From NCBI RefSeq assembly GCF_003570885.1, contig NZ_QXJC01000003.1, positions 310,001 through 374,000 on the forward strand: a stretch of 64,000 nt of DNA, read 5' to 3'. Below are positions 35,589-45,558 of the stretch, in pieces. The stretch is from Simplicispira hankyongi. Its GTDB lineage: Bacteria > Pseudomonadota > Gammaproteobacteria > Burkholderiales > Burkholderiaceae_C. The notes under the pieces are model-generated. The model did no database searches. It worked only from the letters and a program-made list of their open reading frames with translations, and had not been told where the DNA came from. A program made the translations under genes and the position numbers. The first letter of the stretch is position 1, and each line of letters opens with the position of its first letter.

Positions 35589-35960
35589 TCACCGCCTGGA
35601 GGGCTGGAGTTGGGGAGAAGTATGCCAGCGCACCCGTCCACCCTCCTCGGAAACGGCTATTTTGATCAGTCCCTGCCGGCACGGACCGGCGACGCAGAGG
35701 CCGGTTTGCGGCGCATAGGTGGCGCCGTGCGTGGCACACATCAGCCATTGGCCGCTGCTGTCAAAGAATTGCCCGTCCACGTAGTCCATCTCCATAGGCA
35801 CATGGCCGCAGCGGTTCAGGTAGGCATGCGCCTGGCCTTGGAAACGAATGGCGAACGCCCGGCACGGCTGCCCCTGGTACACCACGTCGAACGGCACGGC
35901 TGCGCCGCTGTCGGCCAAGGCGCCGCTCGCACACAGGTCGAGCACGACGGCTTCGCTCAT
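35589..35960 (-). CDS. Rieske [2Fe-2S] ferredoxin-like protein
   Basis: 123 residues. Cluster-binding motifs C-x-H (NRCGHVPME, near 51-53) and C-x2-H (CATHGATY, near 74-77) are complete, with the Rieske-like GLCVAGPCRQGLIKIAV near the end. There is no signal peptide or oxygenase domain, so it is a soluble stand-alone Rieske protein of unknown redox partner. It overlaps the phosphatase gene by 4 bp (ATGA) and ends one base before the sppA start, so it belongs to the rluC-led transcript. Confidence 0.92.
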   Translation of the reverse strand: MSEAVVLDLCASGALADSGAAVPFDVVYQGQPCRAFAIRFQGQAHAYLNRCGHVPMEMDYVDGQFFDSSGQWLMCATHGATYAPQTGLCVAGPCRQGLIKIAVSEEGGRVRWHTSPQLQPSRR

Positions 35961-36628
35961 CCGTTCTGCTCCAGCCAGGCCGCCAGTTCGGCGACCGAAG
36001 GCGCGATGTAGCGCGGGGCGAATGCGGCAAAGGCGCTGCTGTCATGGGCGCCATAGCCCACCCCGACACTGGCGCAGCCGGCGCTTTGCGCCATTTGCAG
36101 GTCGTGCGTGGTGTCGCCAATCATCAAGGTGCGCTCGGCGGGCACGCCAAACTCGGCCATAAGCTCCTGCAGCATCAGCGGATGCGGCTTGCCAGCGGTC
36201 TCGTCTGCCGTGCGCGAACCGTCGAACACGCCGCGAAGCTGCACGCTGTGCAAGGCTTCGTCCAGCCCGCGCCGGCTCTTGCCGGTTGCCACGGCCAGCA
36301 GGTGGCCGCGCGCGCGCAGGCGCTCGAGCAACGGCAGCACGCCCTCGAACAGCACCAGGTCATCCTGGTGGCGCGCGTAGTGGGTGCGGTAGCGCAGGCC
36401 CAGCTCGGGGTATTTTTCGGGCGGCACATCGGGTGCAGCGTGGGCCAGCGCCTGCGTGAGCGCCATGCCGATCACGTAGCTGGCGTCCAGATCGGTGGGT
36501 CGCTTGCCGCCCACGTCGCACACTGCCTCCTGGATGCAGCGCACGATGATGGCGGTGGAGTCGAACAGGGTGCCGTCCCAGTCGAAGGCAATGAGGTCGA
36601 AGCGGCGCGCGGGCAGGAAATCGGTCAT
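35957..36628 (-). CDS. HAD-superfamily hydrolase, phosphoglycolate phosphatase-like
   Basis: 223 residues. HAD motif I is FDWDGTLFDST (nucleophile Asp 15, acid/base Asp 17), motif II LLAVATGKSRRGL, motif III Lys in ETAGKPHPLML, and motif IV MIGDTTHDLQMAQSAG. The helical cap fits the Gph/PGP subfamily. It probably dephosphorylates a small phosphoester such as 2-phosphoglycolate. It overlaps rluC by 4 bp upstream and the Rieske gene by 4 bp downstream; this trio plus sppA is a recurring arrangement in related bacteria. Confidence 0.92.
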   Translation of the reverse strand: MTDFLPARRFDLIAFDWDGTLFDSTAIIVRCIQEAVCDVGGKRPTDLDASYVIGMALTQALAHAAPDVPPEKYPELGLRYRTHYARHQDDLVLFEGVLPLLERLRARGHLLAVATGKSRRGLDEALHSVQLRGVFDGSRTADETAGKPHPLMLQELMAEFGVPAERTLMIGDTTHDLQMAQSAGCASVGVGYGAHDSSAFAAFAPRYIAPSVAELAAWLEQNG

Positions 36629-37644
36629 GAGAGGGGAAAAAAACAGGCCAAGTCAGGCGGCAATGGTGCCAGCAGTTCGATGCGCTCGCTGCTTGCGGGA
36701 TGGGTGAACTGCAAGCGCCAGGCGTGCAGGTACATGCGTTTGAGGCCGTGGCGCTGCAGGCGGCGGTTGAGCTCGAAGTCGCCGTATTTTTCATCCCCGG
36801 CAATGGGGCAGCCCTGGCTGGCGAGGTGCACCCGAATCTGGTGCGTGCGGCCGGTCTTGATGGTCACTTCGAGGAGGGAAAACTCCGGCAGGCCTGCTTC
36901 TGGCCGCGCCGGCAGGCGTTGGCGCAGCTTGACCAGGGTGATCGAACGCATGCCGTCCGGGTCATCCGCCGTGGTGGTGCGCACGCGGCGCTCGCCGTCC
37001 TGCTGCAGGTATTTGTGCAGCGGCGTGTCGATGACCTTTTTATTGGCTTGCCAGGCACCGACCCCCAGCGCCAGGTAGGTCTTGCCGGTCTCGCGTTCGC
37101 GAAACTGTGCTTGCAGATGGGTCAGTGCGCTGCGTTTCTTGGCGATCAGCAAGATGCCCGAGGTTTCGCGGTCCAGCCGGTGCACCAGTTCCAGAAAGCG
37201 TGCCTGGGGCCGCGCCTGGCGCAGTTGCTCAATCACGCCAAAGCTCACGCCGCTGCCGCCATGCACGGCCACGCCGGCCGGCTTGTCGATGGCCAGCACG
37301 GCGTCGTCGTCGAGCAAGACGGGAAATTCGCGCGCTGGCGCCGGGTGGGCGGCCTTTTCCTCGATACGGTCCGACACCCGCACCGGCGGCACGCGCACCA
37401 GGTCGCCCTCGGCCAGGCGCGTGTCGGCACTGGCGCGCCCCTTGTTGACGCGCACTTCGCCGCTGCGAATGATGCGGTAGACATGCGTCTTGGGAACGCC
37501 CTTGAGCTCGCGCAGCAGGAAGTTGTCCAGCCGCTGGCCCGCCGAATTGGCGTCTATGGCCTGGAGACGGACGACCTGCGGTGCCGGGTGCGCGGCCGGC
37601 GACGCCGGGTGTGGGGGGGGTTTGGCCCCTATAATGTGTTTCAC
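36625..37644 (-). CDS. rluC: 23S rRNA pseudouridine synthase RluC
   Basis: 339 residues using the GTG at 37644 (VKHIIGAKPPP); the frame stays open to an ATG at 37878, but that extension has no family resemblance. An S4 RNA-binding domain (about 32-85; GQRLDNFLLRELKGVPKTHVYRIIRSGEVRVN) precedes the RluA-type catalytic domain with LELVHRLDRETSGILLIAKKRSAL, in which HRLDRETSG carries the catalytic Asp (near 160), and GRTHQIRVHLAS. It modifies 23S rRNA at 955, 2504 and 2580 in E. coli numbering. It is divergent from rne, as in many Gram-negatives, and leads the long minus-strand gene set. Confidence 0.93.
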   Translation of the reverse strand: MKHIIGAKPPPHPASPAAHPAPQVVRLQAIDANSAGQRLDNFLLRELKGVPKTHVYRIIRSGEVRVNKGRASADTRLAEGDLVRVPPVRVSDRIEEKAAHPAPAREFPVLLDDDAVLAIDKPAGVAVHGGSGVSFGVIEQLRQARPQARFLELVHRLDRETSGILLIAKKRSALTHLQAQFRERETGKTYLALGVGAWQANKKVIDTPLHKYLQQDGERRVRTTTADDPDGMRSITLVKLRQRLPARPEAGLPEFSLLEVTIKTGRTHQIRVHLASQGCPIAGDEKYGDFELNRRLQRHGLKRMYLHAWRLQFTHPASSERIELLAPLPPDLACFFPLS

Positions 37645-37745
37645 CTGCGCACTATTTTGTAAGTGGTTGATTTGTCTGAATTTTAGTCGACACAACCATT
37701 TCCCTTGCGCAGGCAGGTCGATGCCAGCGTGCGTCGCACTAGCGG

Positions 37746-37768
37746 GCGGCAGGCCAGTTGCCTGCCGC
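37746..37768 (+). other. Perfect 9-bp hairpin in the rne leader
   Basis: GCGGCAGGC and GCCTGCCGC pair perfectly around CAGTT. No T-run follows. It lies about 470 bases upstream of the rne start codon and is a candidate for the RNA element sensed by RNase E. Confidence 0.6.
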
Positions 37769-37827
37769 GGCAGGTGCACCGCACGGCGGGCGGACACATT
37801 GAAACACCGATACGGAATACTGAGTTT

Positions 37828-37856
37828 GCAGGCTTCCCCCACGAGGCGGGGCCTGC
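37828..37856 (+). other. Second GC-rich hairpin in the rne leader
   Basis: GCAGGC pairs with GCCTGC, and the interior CCCC with GGGG, around an ACGAG-type loop. It lies about 60 bases after the first hairpin. It is not followed by T residues, so it is more likely a regulatory stem than a terminator. Confidence 0.5.
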
Positions 37857-37934
37857 CAACGGATCGAAGCGAAAACATGCTGGCACTGGTACTGCGATGG
37901 ATCTCCCTCTGGCAATGGCGTCTGCCTTTGTCAT

Positions 37935-37999
37935 GGGCGTCAAATCGCGCTCAAGTGCTTGTCAAACCTGCGCAGGCAGCTACTCTTTTAGTAGTGATC
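37935..37999 (+). repeat. Dispersed palindrome copy 7 (diverged), in the rne leader
   Basis: TCAAATCGCGCTCAAGTGCTT, a short loop, TGCGCAGGCAGCTACTC, then TTAGTAGTGATCAT. The right arm (CAGCTACT, TAGT) is good; the left arm has drifted. It adds a further stem within the leader RNA. Confidence 0.5.
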
Positions 38000-38236
38000 A
38001 TGCCCTCCCCCAGGCTCGCCCCCTTCCACGCGCCCCCGCCTCTGCCGCTCTGCTAAACACAGCGTTATTGGCGACTTCGGCAATTCCCTTCGTTTCAAGA
38101 CGTCCGTCCAGGCACCGTTGGCTCTGCGCAGCGCTTTAGCGCGCGCGAGCCGTTGTTTGGATTTTTTGGGCCACCCGCCGCGCGCAGCCATCTCTGCGCA
38201 CCGCCGGCCCCGCCACTTGAGAGAAGGACACGCATC

Positions 38237-41200
38237 ATGAAGCGGATGCTGATCAACGCCACGCAGCCCGAAGAGCGCCGCCTGGCCATCGTCGACGGAC
38301 AAAAGCTCCTCGACTACGAAATCGAGATCGAAGGGCGCGAACAGCGCAAGGGCAACATCTACAAGGCCGTCGTCACCCGCGTCGAGCCCAGTCTGGAAGC
38401 CTGCTTCGTCGACTACGGCGAAGACCGCCACGGTTTTCTGCCGTTCAAGGAAATCTCCCGGCAGTACTTTGCCCCCGGTGTCCCGCCCAGCCAGGCACGC
38501 ATCAACGAGGTCATCAAGGAGGGCCAGGAACTGCTGATCCAGGTCGAGAAGGAAGAGCGCGGCAACAAGGGCGCAGCCCTGACCACGTTCATCTCACTGG
38601 CCGGCCGCTACGTGGTGCTGATGCCCAACAACCCCCGCGGCGGCGGTGTTTCGCGCCGCATCGAGGGCGAGGACCGCGCCGAGCTCAAAGAGAACATGGA
38701 CCAGTTGGAATACCCCAACGGCATGTCCATCATCGCGCGCACCGCCGGCATTGGCCGCAGCGCCCCCGAGCTGCAGTGGGACCTGAATTACCTGCTCAAA
38801 CTCTGGAGCGCCATCGACGGCGCCGCCCAGGGCGGCAAGGGCGCTTTCCTGATCTACCAGGAATCGAGCTTGGTGATCCGCGCCATCCGCGACTATTTCA
38901 ACAACGACATCGGTGACATCCTCATCGATACCGACGACATCTACGACCAGGCCCAGCAGTTCATGGCGCACGTCATGCCCGAGCATGCCGCCCGCGTGAA
39001 GCGCTACCGCGACGACGCCGCCCTGTTCAGCCGCTTCCAGATCGAGCACCAGATCGAGTCGGCCTACGCCCGCACCGTGCAACTGCCGTCCGGCGGCGCC
39101 ATCGTGATCGACCACACCGAAGCGCTGGTCAGCGTGGACGTCAACTCGGCCCGCGCCATCAAGGGCGGCGACATCGAGGAAACCGCCACCCGCACCAACC
39201 TGGAAGCCGCCGACGAAGTGGCGCGCCAGATGCGCCTGCGCGACCTGGGCGGCCTCATCGTCATCGACTTCATCGACATGGAGGAGAGCAAGAACCGCCG
39301 TGAGGTCGAGAACCGCCTGCGCGACGCGCTGCGCCAGGACCGCGCCCGCGTGCAGTTCGGCACCATCAGCAAGTTCGGTCTGATGGAAATGAGCCGCCAG
39401 CGCCTCAAGCCCGCGCTCAGCGAAGGTTCGTCCATCCCCTGCCCACGCTGCGGCGGCTCCGGCCACATCCGCGACACCGAATCGTCGGCGCTGCAGATCC
39501 TGCGCATCATTCAAGAAGAATCGATGAAGGACAACACCGCCGCAGTGCACTGCCAGGTGCCCGTGGAAGTGGCTTCGTTCCTGCTGAACGAAAAGCGCAC
39601 CGAGATCGCCAAGATTGAGCTCAAGCAGCGCGTAGCCGTGCTGATGGTGCCCAACAAGACGCTGGAAACCCCCAACTACAAGCTCGAGCGCCTCAAGCAC
39701 GACGACCCCCGCCTGGACCACATCGAAGCCAGCTACAAGCTAGTCGAAGAGGTGGAAGACCCAACGGCCGTGACACGCCGGTCGCAAGAGCCCACCAACA
39801 AGCAGACCCCGGTGATCAAGGGCGTGCTGCCCGACGCGCCCGCGCCCCAGGCCGCCCCGCGCGCCGAAGGCGAAGTGCGCGCACCACGCGGCACCACGCG
39901 CCCTGGCGCCACCCAGGCCAACGCGCCTGCTGCGGCACCCGCCACCCCGGTCGCACCGCCATCGGTACAGCGCACTCCTGAACCCGGCTTCATGAGCTGG
40001 CTCAAGAACCTTTTTGGCATGGGCGAGCCGGCACCGGTGGCGGCGCCCGCCGCGCAGCCGGCACCGGCAGCCGAGAAACCCGTACGCGAACCGCGCCAGG
40101 GCGGCCGCAACGGCGAAGGCCGTGGTGGTGAAGGCCGCAGCCGGCGCGGCGGTGGCCGCGGCGATGCTGCGCGCGAAGCGGGTCGCGAAGGCCAGGGCGA
40201 AGGCCGGGGCCGGGGCCGCGCAGAGCGCAGCAATGGCGAAGCCCGCCCTGCGCGCGATGCGGAACGCGGCGAAGGCCGCAGCGACAGCCGTGAAGGCCGC
40301 GAAGGCCGCGAAGGCCGGGGCCGTGGGCGCGGCGAGGGCCGCGCCAATGGCGCTGCTGCTGCCGCGCAGCAGAGCGAAGCCGCCATGCAAAGCACGGCCG
40401 CGAATGCTGACGTTTCGCTGCCGCCGCAAGACGCAGAAGTTCAAAACGACCGGCCCGTGCGCACCAGCGAACCACGCCGTGAACGCGGCGAGGGCAACGG
40501 CAATGCCCGGCGCGAACGCGCCCCGCGTGGCGAGGGCCGCGAGCGTGCACCGCGCAACAACGAGGCGCAGGCAGCGCACGGCGGCGATTTTGTCGACACG
40601 GCGCCGCTCGATTCTCTGCCCGACCTCGACCTCTCAAACGTCCAGGAAACCAACGGCTCCAGCGCTGGCGAGCCGCAAGAGCGGCGCGAGCGCCGCTCGC
40701 GCGACCGCTATGGCCGCGACCGCCAGCGCGGCACGCGCCAGGACGCAGCACCGGCAGCCGACAGCGAACCCAGCCTGCTGAGCAACGAAGGCGAAGCCCC
40801 ATCGAACGCCGAAGAAGCGCCCGTACGCCGCAGCTACTTTGCCGCATCCCCAGCGCCTGCGGCAGTGGCGGTGCCAGAGCCAGAAGCGACGGCACAAGCG
40901 GAGCGACCACAAGCGGTAACGCCGGCGGCTCCCGCCGTGCGTGATCTGCCTGCGACAGCCCCGGCCGATCAGCCTGCGCCTGTCGCTGCCCCCAAGCCGG
41001 CTCCCCGCCGTGCAGAGGCTCCGCGCGCCGAGCCGCAGGCCGAGGTGGCCCCTGTGGCCCCGGCGCCCGCAGCAGCCGGCATGCCCCTTGTGGGCCGCTA
41101 TGAGCTGCCGGTGGACGCCATGCAACAGGTGGCCAGCAGCTCCGGCCTGCAGTGGGTGAACTCCGACGCCTCCAAGGTGGCTGCGGTTCAGGCCGCGATT

Positions 41201-41335
41201 GCGGCGGAACCGGCTCCCGTGCGCGTGCCGCGTGCCCGTCCACCTGTGCCAACGCCAGACGAAGGCCCGCTGGTCCTCGTCGAAACGCACCGCGACCTGC
41301 GCGACATGCCACTGCCGTTCGATCAGCCACGCTGA
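38237..41335 (+). CDS. rne: Ribonuclease E
   Basis: 1032 residues from the ATG at 38237 ([22 protein letters not shown]). The catalytic half has an S1 domain (about 36-120), the DNase I-like domain with metal-binding Asp 301 ([13 protein letters not shown]) and Asp 344 (IVIDFIDM), and the zinc-link C402-x2-C405 (PCPRCGG), positions almost equal to E. coli 303/346/404/407. The small domain ends near 520. The remaining half is disordered: an Arg/Gly/Glu repeat region (about 610-830, many GEGR and REGR units) and a Pro/Ala-rich part (about 860-1010), probably for RNA and degradosome partner binding. It matures rRNA and tRNA and starts mRNA decay. A clear terminator follows. Confidence 0.97.
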   Translation: MKRMLINATQPEERRLAIVDGQKLLDYEIEIEGREQRKGNIYKAVVTRVEPSLEACFVDYGEDRHGFLPFKEISRQYFAPGVPPSQARINEVIKEGQELLIQVEKEERGNKGAALTTFISLAGRYVVLMPNNPRGGGVSRRIEGEDRAELKENMDQLEYPNGMSIIARTAGIGRSAPELQWDLNYLLKLWSAIDGAAQGGKGAFLIYQESSLVIRAIRDYFNNDIGDILIDTDDIYDQAQQFMAHVMPEHAARVKRYRDDAALFSRFQIEHQIESAYARTVQLPSGGAIVIDHTEALVSVDVNSARAIKGGDIEETATRTNLEAADEVARQMRLRDLGGLIVIDFIDMEESKNRREVENRLRDALRQDRARVQFGTISKFGLMEMSRQRLKPALSEGSSIPCPRCGGSGHIRDTESSALQILRIIQEESMKDNTAAVHCQVPVEVASFLLNEKRTEIAKIELKQRVAVLMVPNKTLETPNYKLERLKHDDPRLDHIEASYKLVEEVEDPTAVTRRSQEPTNKQTPVIKGVLPDAPAPQAAPRAEGEVRAPRGTTRPGATQANAPAAAPATPVAPPSVQRTPEPGFMSWLKNLFGMGEPAPVAAPAAQPAPAAEKPVREPRQGGRNGEGRGGEGRSRRGGGRGDAAREAGREGQGEGRGRGRAERSNGEARPARDAERGEGRSDSREGREGREGRGRGRGEGRANGAAAAAQQSEAAMQSTAANADVSLPPQDAEVQNDRPVRTSEPRRERGEGNGNARRERAPRGEGRERAPRNNEAQAAHGGDFVDTAPLDSLPDLDLSNVQETNGSSAGEPQERRERRSRDRYGRDRQRGTRQDAAPAADSEPSLLSNEGEAPSNAEEAPVRRSYFAASPAPAAVAVPEPEATAQAERPQAVTPAAPAVRDLPATAPADQPAPVAAPKPAPRRAEAPRAEPQAEVAPVAPAPAAAGMPLVGRYELPVDAMQQVASSSGLQWVNSDASKVAAVQAAIAAEPAPVRVPRARPPVPTPDEGPLVLVETHRDLRDMPLPFDQPR

Positions 41336-41361
41336 TCCCTGGGGGCTTGCCCCCACACGGC

Positions 41362-41399
41362 AACGCCGCTCTCGCATCCCGCGAGGCGGCGTTTTTTAT
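41362..41399 (+). terminator. Rho-independent terminator of rne
   Basis: ACGCCGC-T-CTCGC pairs with GCGAG-GCGGCGT around a short loop, immediately followed by TTTTTTATTT. It lies about 27 bp after the rne stop codon and before yaaA. Confidence 0.9.
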
Positions 41400-41418
41400 T
41401 TCCGGCGAAGATCGGCCA

Positions 41419-42198
41419 ATGCTGATCGTTCTCTCCCCCGCCAAGTCGCTCGATTTCGACACCCCGCTACCGGCTGATTTGCCGCATACGCTTCCCGCTT
41501 TCCCCGCGCAAACGCGCGCGCTGGTCGAGCAGATGCGCAGCTTTGCGCCGCAGGACCTGGCATCGCTGATGCACATCAGCGATGCACTGGCGGCTCTCAA
41601 TGTGGGGCGCTTTGCAGCTTTTCGCGCACGCGCCAGCGCGGCCTGCGCACGCCAGGCGCTGCTGGCCTTCAACGGGGATGTGTACGACGGATTGGACGCG
41701 CGCAGCCTCGGCGCCGCCGACCTCGATTGGGCGCAGGAGCACCTGGCCATCCTGAGCGGCCTCTACGGCGTACTGCGCCCGCTCGACTGGATGCAGCCCT
41801 ACCGGCTGGAGATGGGCACACGCCTTGCCACCGGCGAGGGCACGGGCTTGTACGCGTACTGGGGCGAGCGCATTGCGCGCCACCTGGACCGCCAGTTGCA
41901 GCGCCAAGCCGGCGAGCCGTTGCTGCTCAACCTCGCCTCGCAAGAGTATTTCAAAGCCGTAGATCGCAAGGCCCTGCGCGCCCGCGTTGCCGAGTGCGTG
42001 TTTGAAGACTGGCACGGCGGCGCCTACAAGGTGATTGGTTTTCACGCCAAGCGCGCACGCGGCCGCATGGCGCGCTTTGCCATCCAGACCAGGGCCGAAA
42101 CACTTGAAGCGCTACAGGCTTTTGGTGCCGATGGCTACGCTTACACAGCGAAGGCATCGGCCCCCGACCGGCTGGTATTCCGCCGCCGCGCAAACTGA
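41419..42198 (+). CDS. yaaA: Peroxide stress protein YaaA (DUF328/UPF0246)
   Basis: 259 residues starting MLIVLSPAKSLDFDTPLP. Family blocks: LMHISDALAALNVGRFAAF, LAFNGDVYDGLDARSL, ILSGLYGVLRPLDWMQPYRLEMGTRLA, LLNLASQEYFKAVD and VIGFHAKRARGRMARFAI. In E. coli YaaA is induced by OxyR, limits free iron and protects DNA from peroxide damage. It starts 20 bp after the rne terminator and is followed after 11 bp by the oxygenase gene. Confidence 0.96.
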   Translation: MLIVLSPAKSLDFDTPLPADLPHTLPAFPAQTRALVEQMRSFAPQDLASLMHISDALAALNVGRFAAFRARASAACARQALLAFNGDVYDGLDARSLGAADLDWAQEHLAILSGLYGVLRPLDWMQPYRLEMGTRLATGEGTGLYAYWGERIARHLDRQLQRQAGEPLLLNLASQEYFKAVDRKALRARVAECVFEDWHGGAYKVIGFHAKRARGRMARFAIQTRAETLEALQAFGADGYAYTAKASAPDRLVFRRRAN

Positions 42199-42209
42199 CG
42201 CCGCGCCCG

Positions 42210-43079
42210 ATGGGGTACAACCAGGGCATGGACAACCACCCCATTTCCGCCGCGACGCCGGTATCGGACGAACTGCGCCACTGGGCCATGGAGCAGCGCA
42301 GCCGCAACGTCGACCCCGAGGCCATGCTCCAGGCACTGCTGGCCGTGGGCTGGCAGACCGAGCAGGCACAAGCCGCGCTGGGCGCCGTGCTGGACACGCC
42401 ACCCAACAGCCCTGCCGGCGCACGCCCCCTGCCCGGGCCGGATCTCTCTGCAGCGCGGCCGGCCCTGCCGGCAGCCGACCGGCAGGTGCAGGTCGTGGTC
42501 GCCATGGAATACCCGCCGCTGGCGGTCTTCTCGCAGTTGCTGAGTGCGGACGAATGCACCGCCCTCATCGCGGCCGCCCGGCCACGCCTGGCGCGCTCGC
42601 TCACCGTTGAGACCCACACCGGCGGCGAGCAAGTCAACGCCGACCGCACCAGTGAAGGCATGTTCTTCGAGCGGGGTGAGAGCGACCTGGTGCGCCAGAT
42701 CGAAGGGCGCATTGCCGCGCTGCTGCGCTGGCCGGTGGACCACGGCGAAGGTCTGCAGGTGCTGCGCTACGGGCCAGGCGCCGAATACAAACCGCACTAC
42801 GACTACTTCGACCCCCGCGAGGCGGGCACCGCCGCCATGCTGCGCCGCGGCGGCCAGCGCCTGGCAACGCTGGTGATGTACCTCAATACGCCCGAAGCCG
42901 GCGGCGCCACGGCGTTCCCGGCACTCGGACTCACCGTCACGCCCCAGCGCGGCAATGCAGTGTTCTTTCGCTACGACCGCCCACACCCCAATACACGCAG
43001 CCTGCACGGCGGCGCACCGGTGCTGGCGGGCGAGAAGTGGATTGCCACCAAGTGGCTGCGCGAGCGAACATTTGAATGA
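42210..43079 (+). CDS. 2OG-Fe(II) oxygenase, prolyl 4-hydroxylase-like
   Basis: 289 residues from the ATG at 42210; an ATG at 42228 (MDNHPISAAT) is equally possible. The catalytic domain (about 95-285) has the iron-binding HYDYFDP (HxD) and the distal His in RSLHGGAPVLAGEKWIATKW, where Lys would bind 2-oxoglutarate. FSQLLSADECTALI and VETHTGGEQVNADRTSEGMFF are typical of P4H-like proteins. A helical N-terminal domain (about 20-60; MLQALLAVGWQTEQAQAAL) resembles a UBA/peptide-binding module. The substrate is unknown. The stop overlaps the edge of a palindrome copy. Confidence 0.88.
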   Translation: MGYNQGMDNHPISAATPVSDELRHWAMEQRSRNVDPEAMLQALLAVGWQTEQAQAALGAVLDTPPNSPAGARPLPGPDLSAARPALPAADRQVQVVVAMEYPPLAVFSQLLSADECTALIAAARPRLARSLTVETHTGGEQVNADRTSEGMFFERGESDLVRQIEGRIAALLRWPVDHGEGLQVLRYGPGAEYKPHYDYFDPREAGTAAMLRRGGQRLATLVMYLNTPEAGGATAFPALGLTVTPQRGNAVFFRYDRPHPNTRSLHGGAPVLAGEKWIATKWLRERTFE

Positions 43080-43137
43080 AAATGGCCTCTAACGCATATC
43101 CCATAAGCGCTACGAGCTATTATTTTTGTAGTATTTC
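43077..43137 (+). repeat. Dispersed palindrome copy 8, between the oxygenase gene and queF
   Basis: AAAATGGCCTCTAACGC, a short loop, ATAAGCGCTACGAGCTATTA and TGTAGTATTT. It starts on the oxygenase stop codon and ends three bases before the queF ATG, so it fills the whole spacer and replaces any normal ribosome site for queF. Confidence 0.85.
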
Positions 43138-43140
43138 TCC

Positions 43141-43986
43141 ATGAACACCCCTGAACAATCCCCGCTGGGCAAAACGAGCGCAAGGCCCGAACACTACGAC
43201 CCTGCGCTGCTGTTTCCCATTGCCCGCGCTGCCAAGCGTGCCGAGATCGGTGTCGGCGCCCAGCCGCAGTTTTTTGGTGCCGACCTATGGACCGCGTACG
43301 AGCTCTCGTGGCTCAACCCGCGTGGCAAGCCGCAGGTGGCGCTGGCGCACCTCACCGTGCCGTGCGAGTCGCCCAACCTCATCGAGAGCAAGTCGCTCAA
43401 GCTCTATCTGGGCAGCTACGCCAACACGCCGTTCGCCAGCCCGCAGGACGTGGCGGCGCGCATGCGCACGGACCTGTCCGAAGCTGCGTGGCGGGGGTCC
43501 GCGCTCGGCGGCAGCGTGGGCGTGCGCCTGCTCCTGCCCGAGGCCTTCGACCGCGAGCCCATACACGAACTGGACGGCCTGAACCTGGACCGCCTGGACC
43601 TCGAATGCAGCCGCTACACCCCGGCGCCGGACCTGCTGCACGCCGCATTCGACGAAGCGCCGGTCAGCGAGGTGCTTACCAGCAACCTGCTCAAGAGCAA
43701 CTGCCTGGTCACCGGCCAGCCCGATTGGGGGAGCGTGCGCATTGCCTACAGCGGCCCGCAAATCGACCAGGAGGGGTTGCTGCAGTACATCGTGAGTTTT
43801 CGCAACCACAACGAATTCCACGAGCAATGCATCGAGCGCATCTTCATGGACCTCTGGGCGCGCTGCCAGCCCATCAAGCTGGAGGTCTATGGGCGCTACA
43901 CACGCCGTGGCGGCCTGGACATCAACCCCTGGCGCACCAGCCACCCCATGGCAATACCGCCCAACGTGCGCACGGCGCGGCAGTAG
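43141..43986 (+). CDS. queF: NADPH-dependent 7-cyano-7-deazaguanine reductase, long (type II) form
   Basis: 281 residues, the bimodular form. The substrate/cofactor motif [17 protein letters not shown] lies near 81-97 and the catalytic Cys in [15 protein letters not shown] near residue 188. [16 protein letters not shown] and [17 protein letters not shown] complete the tunnel fold. It reduces preQ0 to preQ1 in queuosine synthesis. It has no other queuosine genes nearby. Its start region is a palindrome copy, and the chemoreceptor gene converges 12 bp downstream. Confidence 0.97.
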   Translation: MNTPEQSPLGKTSARPEHYDPALLFPIARAAKRAEIGVGAQPQFFGADLWTAYELSWLNPRGKPQVALAHLTVPCESPNLIESKSLKLYLGSYANTPFASPQDVAARMRTDLSEAAWRGSALGGSVGVRLLLPEAFDREPIHELDGLNLDRLDLECSRYTPAPDLLHAAFDEAPVSEVLTSNLLKSNCLVTGQPDWGSVRIAYSGPQIDQEGLLQYIVSFRNHNEFHEQCIERIFMDLWARCQPIKLEVYGRYTRRGGLDINPWRTSHPMAIPPNVRTARQ

Positions 43987-43998
43987 CCGAACTGCCGG

Positions 43999-45558
43999 CT
44001 ACAACTTGAACACGTCCAGCGTGCGGCCGAGCACGCCTGCGTTGTCGCTCATGGTGCGGGCCGAAGCGGCGGACTCCTCCACCAGCGCGGCGTTTTGCTG
44101 CGTGACGCGGTCCAGGTCGGTCACGGCCTCATTCACCTGCGAAATGCCCTGAGCCTGCTCAAGCGTGGCAACGCTGATCTGGCCCATCAAGGTGTTGACG
44201 TGTGCCACCGACTGCACCACCTGGGCAATGGTTTTCCCGGCCGACTGCATCTGCCCGGCGCCGCGCTCAATGTGGGCACCGGACTCGCCAATCAGCCCGC
44301 GGATTTCGCCCGCCGCCGTGGCACTGCGCTGGGCAAGCGCCCGCACTTCGCTGGCCACCACCGCAAAACCCCGCCCCTGCTCCCCCGCGCGTGCGGCTTC
44401 AACCGCGGCGTTCAGCGCCAGGATGTTGGTCTGGAACGCAATGCCCTCAATGGTGGCGATGATCTGCCCCATCTTGCCCGACGACTGCGCGATGGCCTGC
44501 ACTACCGCGCCGACCTGGGCCACCGCTTCACCGCCGCTGCGCGCCAGTTCGGCGCTGTGCTCACTTTCTTTTTGCACCTGCTGCGTGGTTTCTGCCGATT
44601 GGCGCACCGTGCTGGAGAGTTCCTCCATCGCCGCCGCCGTTTCCTCCAGGCTGCTGGCCTGCGATTCGGTGCGCTCGGACAAATCTTGTGCGCTCTGCGC
44701 AATCTCGGAAGAAATGCTGCCAAAGCCGCCAATTTCCTGGCGGGCATCGCCGACCACCGCGCGCAGGTTGAGGTGAATGCGCTGCACCCGCTCCAGCAGC
44801 AGTTCAACCGGGCTGTTGCCGGCCGGCTCTTTTTGCGGGTGGGCCAGGTCACAACCGGCAATCTCGGTCATCAGGCGCGCGGTAGTGATCAGGGGCGCCG
44901 TGATGCTTCGCTGGCACCACCACAGCGTGAGGGCCGTCAGGGCCACCAGCACGGTGGCCTGGACCATGAACACATTCCCTTCCCTCCAACCAAGCACCCC
45001 TGGGACCAGAGCCACCGCCAGAAGCGGCAGCAGAAGCCCGAAGAGGCGATGCGTTAGGTTAAAGCGCTGGAGCTTGCCCAGCGCATTGCGCCAGCCTGGA
45101 CGCCGCACGCGCCCGGCATGCAGGTAGAAGCTGGGGGCACCACGCCCACGCTCTTCGTGGATCTGCTGGTACAAAGCCTCGGCCGCACGCACTTCCTCGC
45201 GCGTGGGTTTGACGCGCACCGACATGTAGCCGCGCGGTTTGCCATCCACCATCATGGGGGTGACGTTGGCGCGCACCCAGTAGAAATCGCCGTTCTTGCG
45301 GCGGTTCTTCACCATGCCCGTCCAGTTGCGGCCCCGGCCTATGGTGGCCCACAGGTCCTTGTAGGCTTCAGGCGGCATGTCGGGGTGGCGGATCAGGTTG
45401 TGCGGCTGACCCATGAGTTCGTCCATGGAATAGCCGCTGACCCGGGCAAAGGCGGCGTTGCAATGCGTCATCACCCCCTTGTTGTCGGTGGTCGACATCA
45501 GCAGCTCGTGGTCGGGGTAGTCGAATTCGTTGTGGGTAACAGGAAGATTGGTGCGCAT
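43999..45558 (-). CDS. Methyl-accepting chemotaxis protein with N-terminal PAS domain (Aer-like)
   Basis: 519 residues. PAS at about 15-115 ([64 protein letters not shown]) matches Aer-type FAD-binding PAS. Two hydrophobic segments (about 165-215) with only a short loop between form a hairpin anchor without a periplasmic sensor. A HAMP-like region comes next, then the signalling domain (about 260-515) with the hairpin tip [33 protein letters not shown]. It likely senses redox or energy state for taxis. No CheB/CheR-binding pentapeptide is visible at the C-terminus. No che genes are nearby. Confidence 0.94.
   Translation of the reverse strand: MRTNLPVTHNEFDYPDHELLMSTTDNKGVMTHCNAAFARVSGYSMDELMGQPHNLIRHPDMPPEAYKDLWATIGRGRNWTGMVKNRRKNGDFYWVRANVTPMMVDGKPRGYMSVRVKPTREEVRAAEALYQQIHEERGRGAPSFYLHAGRVRRPGWRNALGKLQRFNLTHRLFGLLLPLLAVALVPGVLGWREGNVFMVQATVLVALTALTLWWCQRSITAPLITTARLMTEIAGCDLAHPQKEPAGNSPVELLLERVQRIHLNLRAVVGDARQEIGGFGSISSEIAQSAQDLSERTESQASSLEETAAAMEELSSTVRQSAETTQQVQKESEHSAELARSGGEAVAQVGAVVQAIAQSSGKMGQIIATIEGIAFQTNILALNAAVEAARAGEQGRGFAVVASEVRALAQRSATAAGEIRGLIGESGAHIERGAGQMQSAGKTIAQVVQSVAHVNTLMGQISVATLEQAQGISQVNEAVTDLDRVTQQNAALVEESAASARTMSDNAGVLGRTLDVFKL

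Larger units (their letters stand above)
37645..38236 (+). promoter_or_regulatory. Long structured 5' region of rne
   Basis: 592 bases separate the rluC start from the rne ATG and hold no gene I can support. TATAAT occurs at 37630-37635 on the rne strand, but without a good -35 element, so the exact promoter is uncertain. Two strong hairpins (37746-37768, 37828-37856) and a diverged dispersed palindrome (37935-37999) lie within it. GAGAAGGAC at 38221 is the ribosome site. In E. coli the rne leader (361 nt) mediates feedback degradation by RNase E; a similar role here is inference. Confidence 0.6.

Noticed and set aside
37630-37635. TATAAT as a defined rne promoter
   Set aside because: There is no acceptable -35 hexamer at 16-18 bp and it lies within the rluC start region; it is mentioned only as a possibility.
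36625-37878. 417-residue version of RluC starting at 37878
   Set aside because: The extra N-terminal 78 residues show no resemblance to RluC and would occupy the rne leader; GTG 37644 gives the normal length.
40002-41750. 582-residue minus-strand open frame
   Set aside because: Antisense to the low-complexity tail of rne and to yaaA; composition only mirrors the GEGR repeats.
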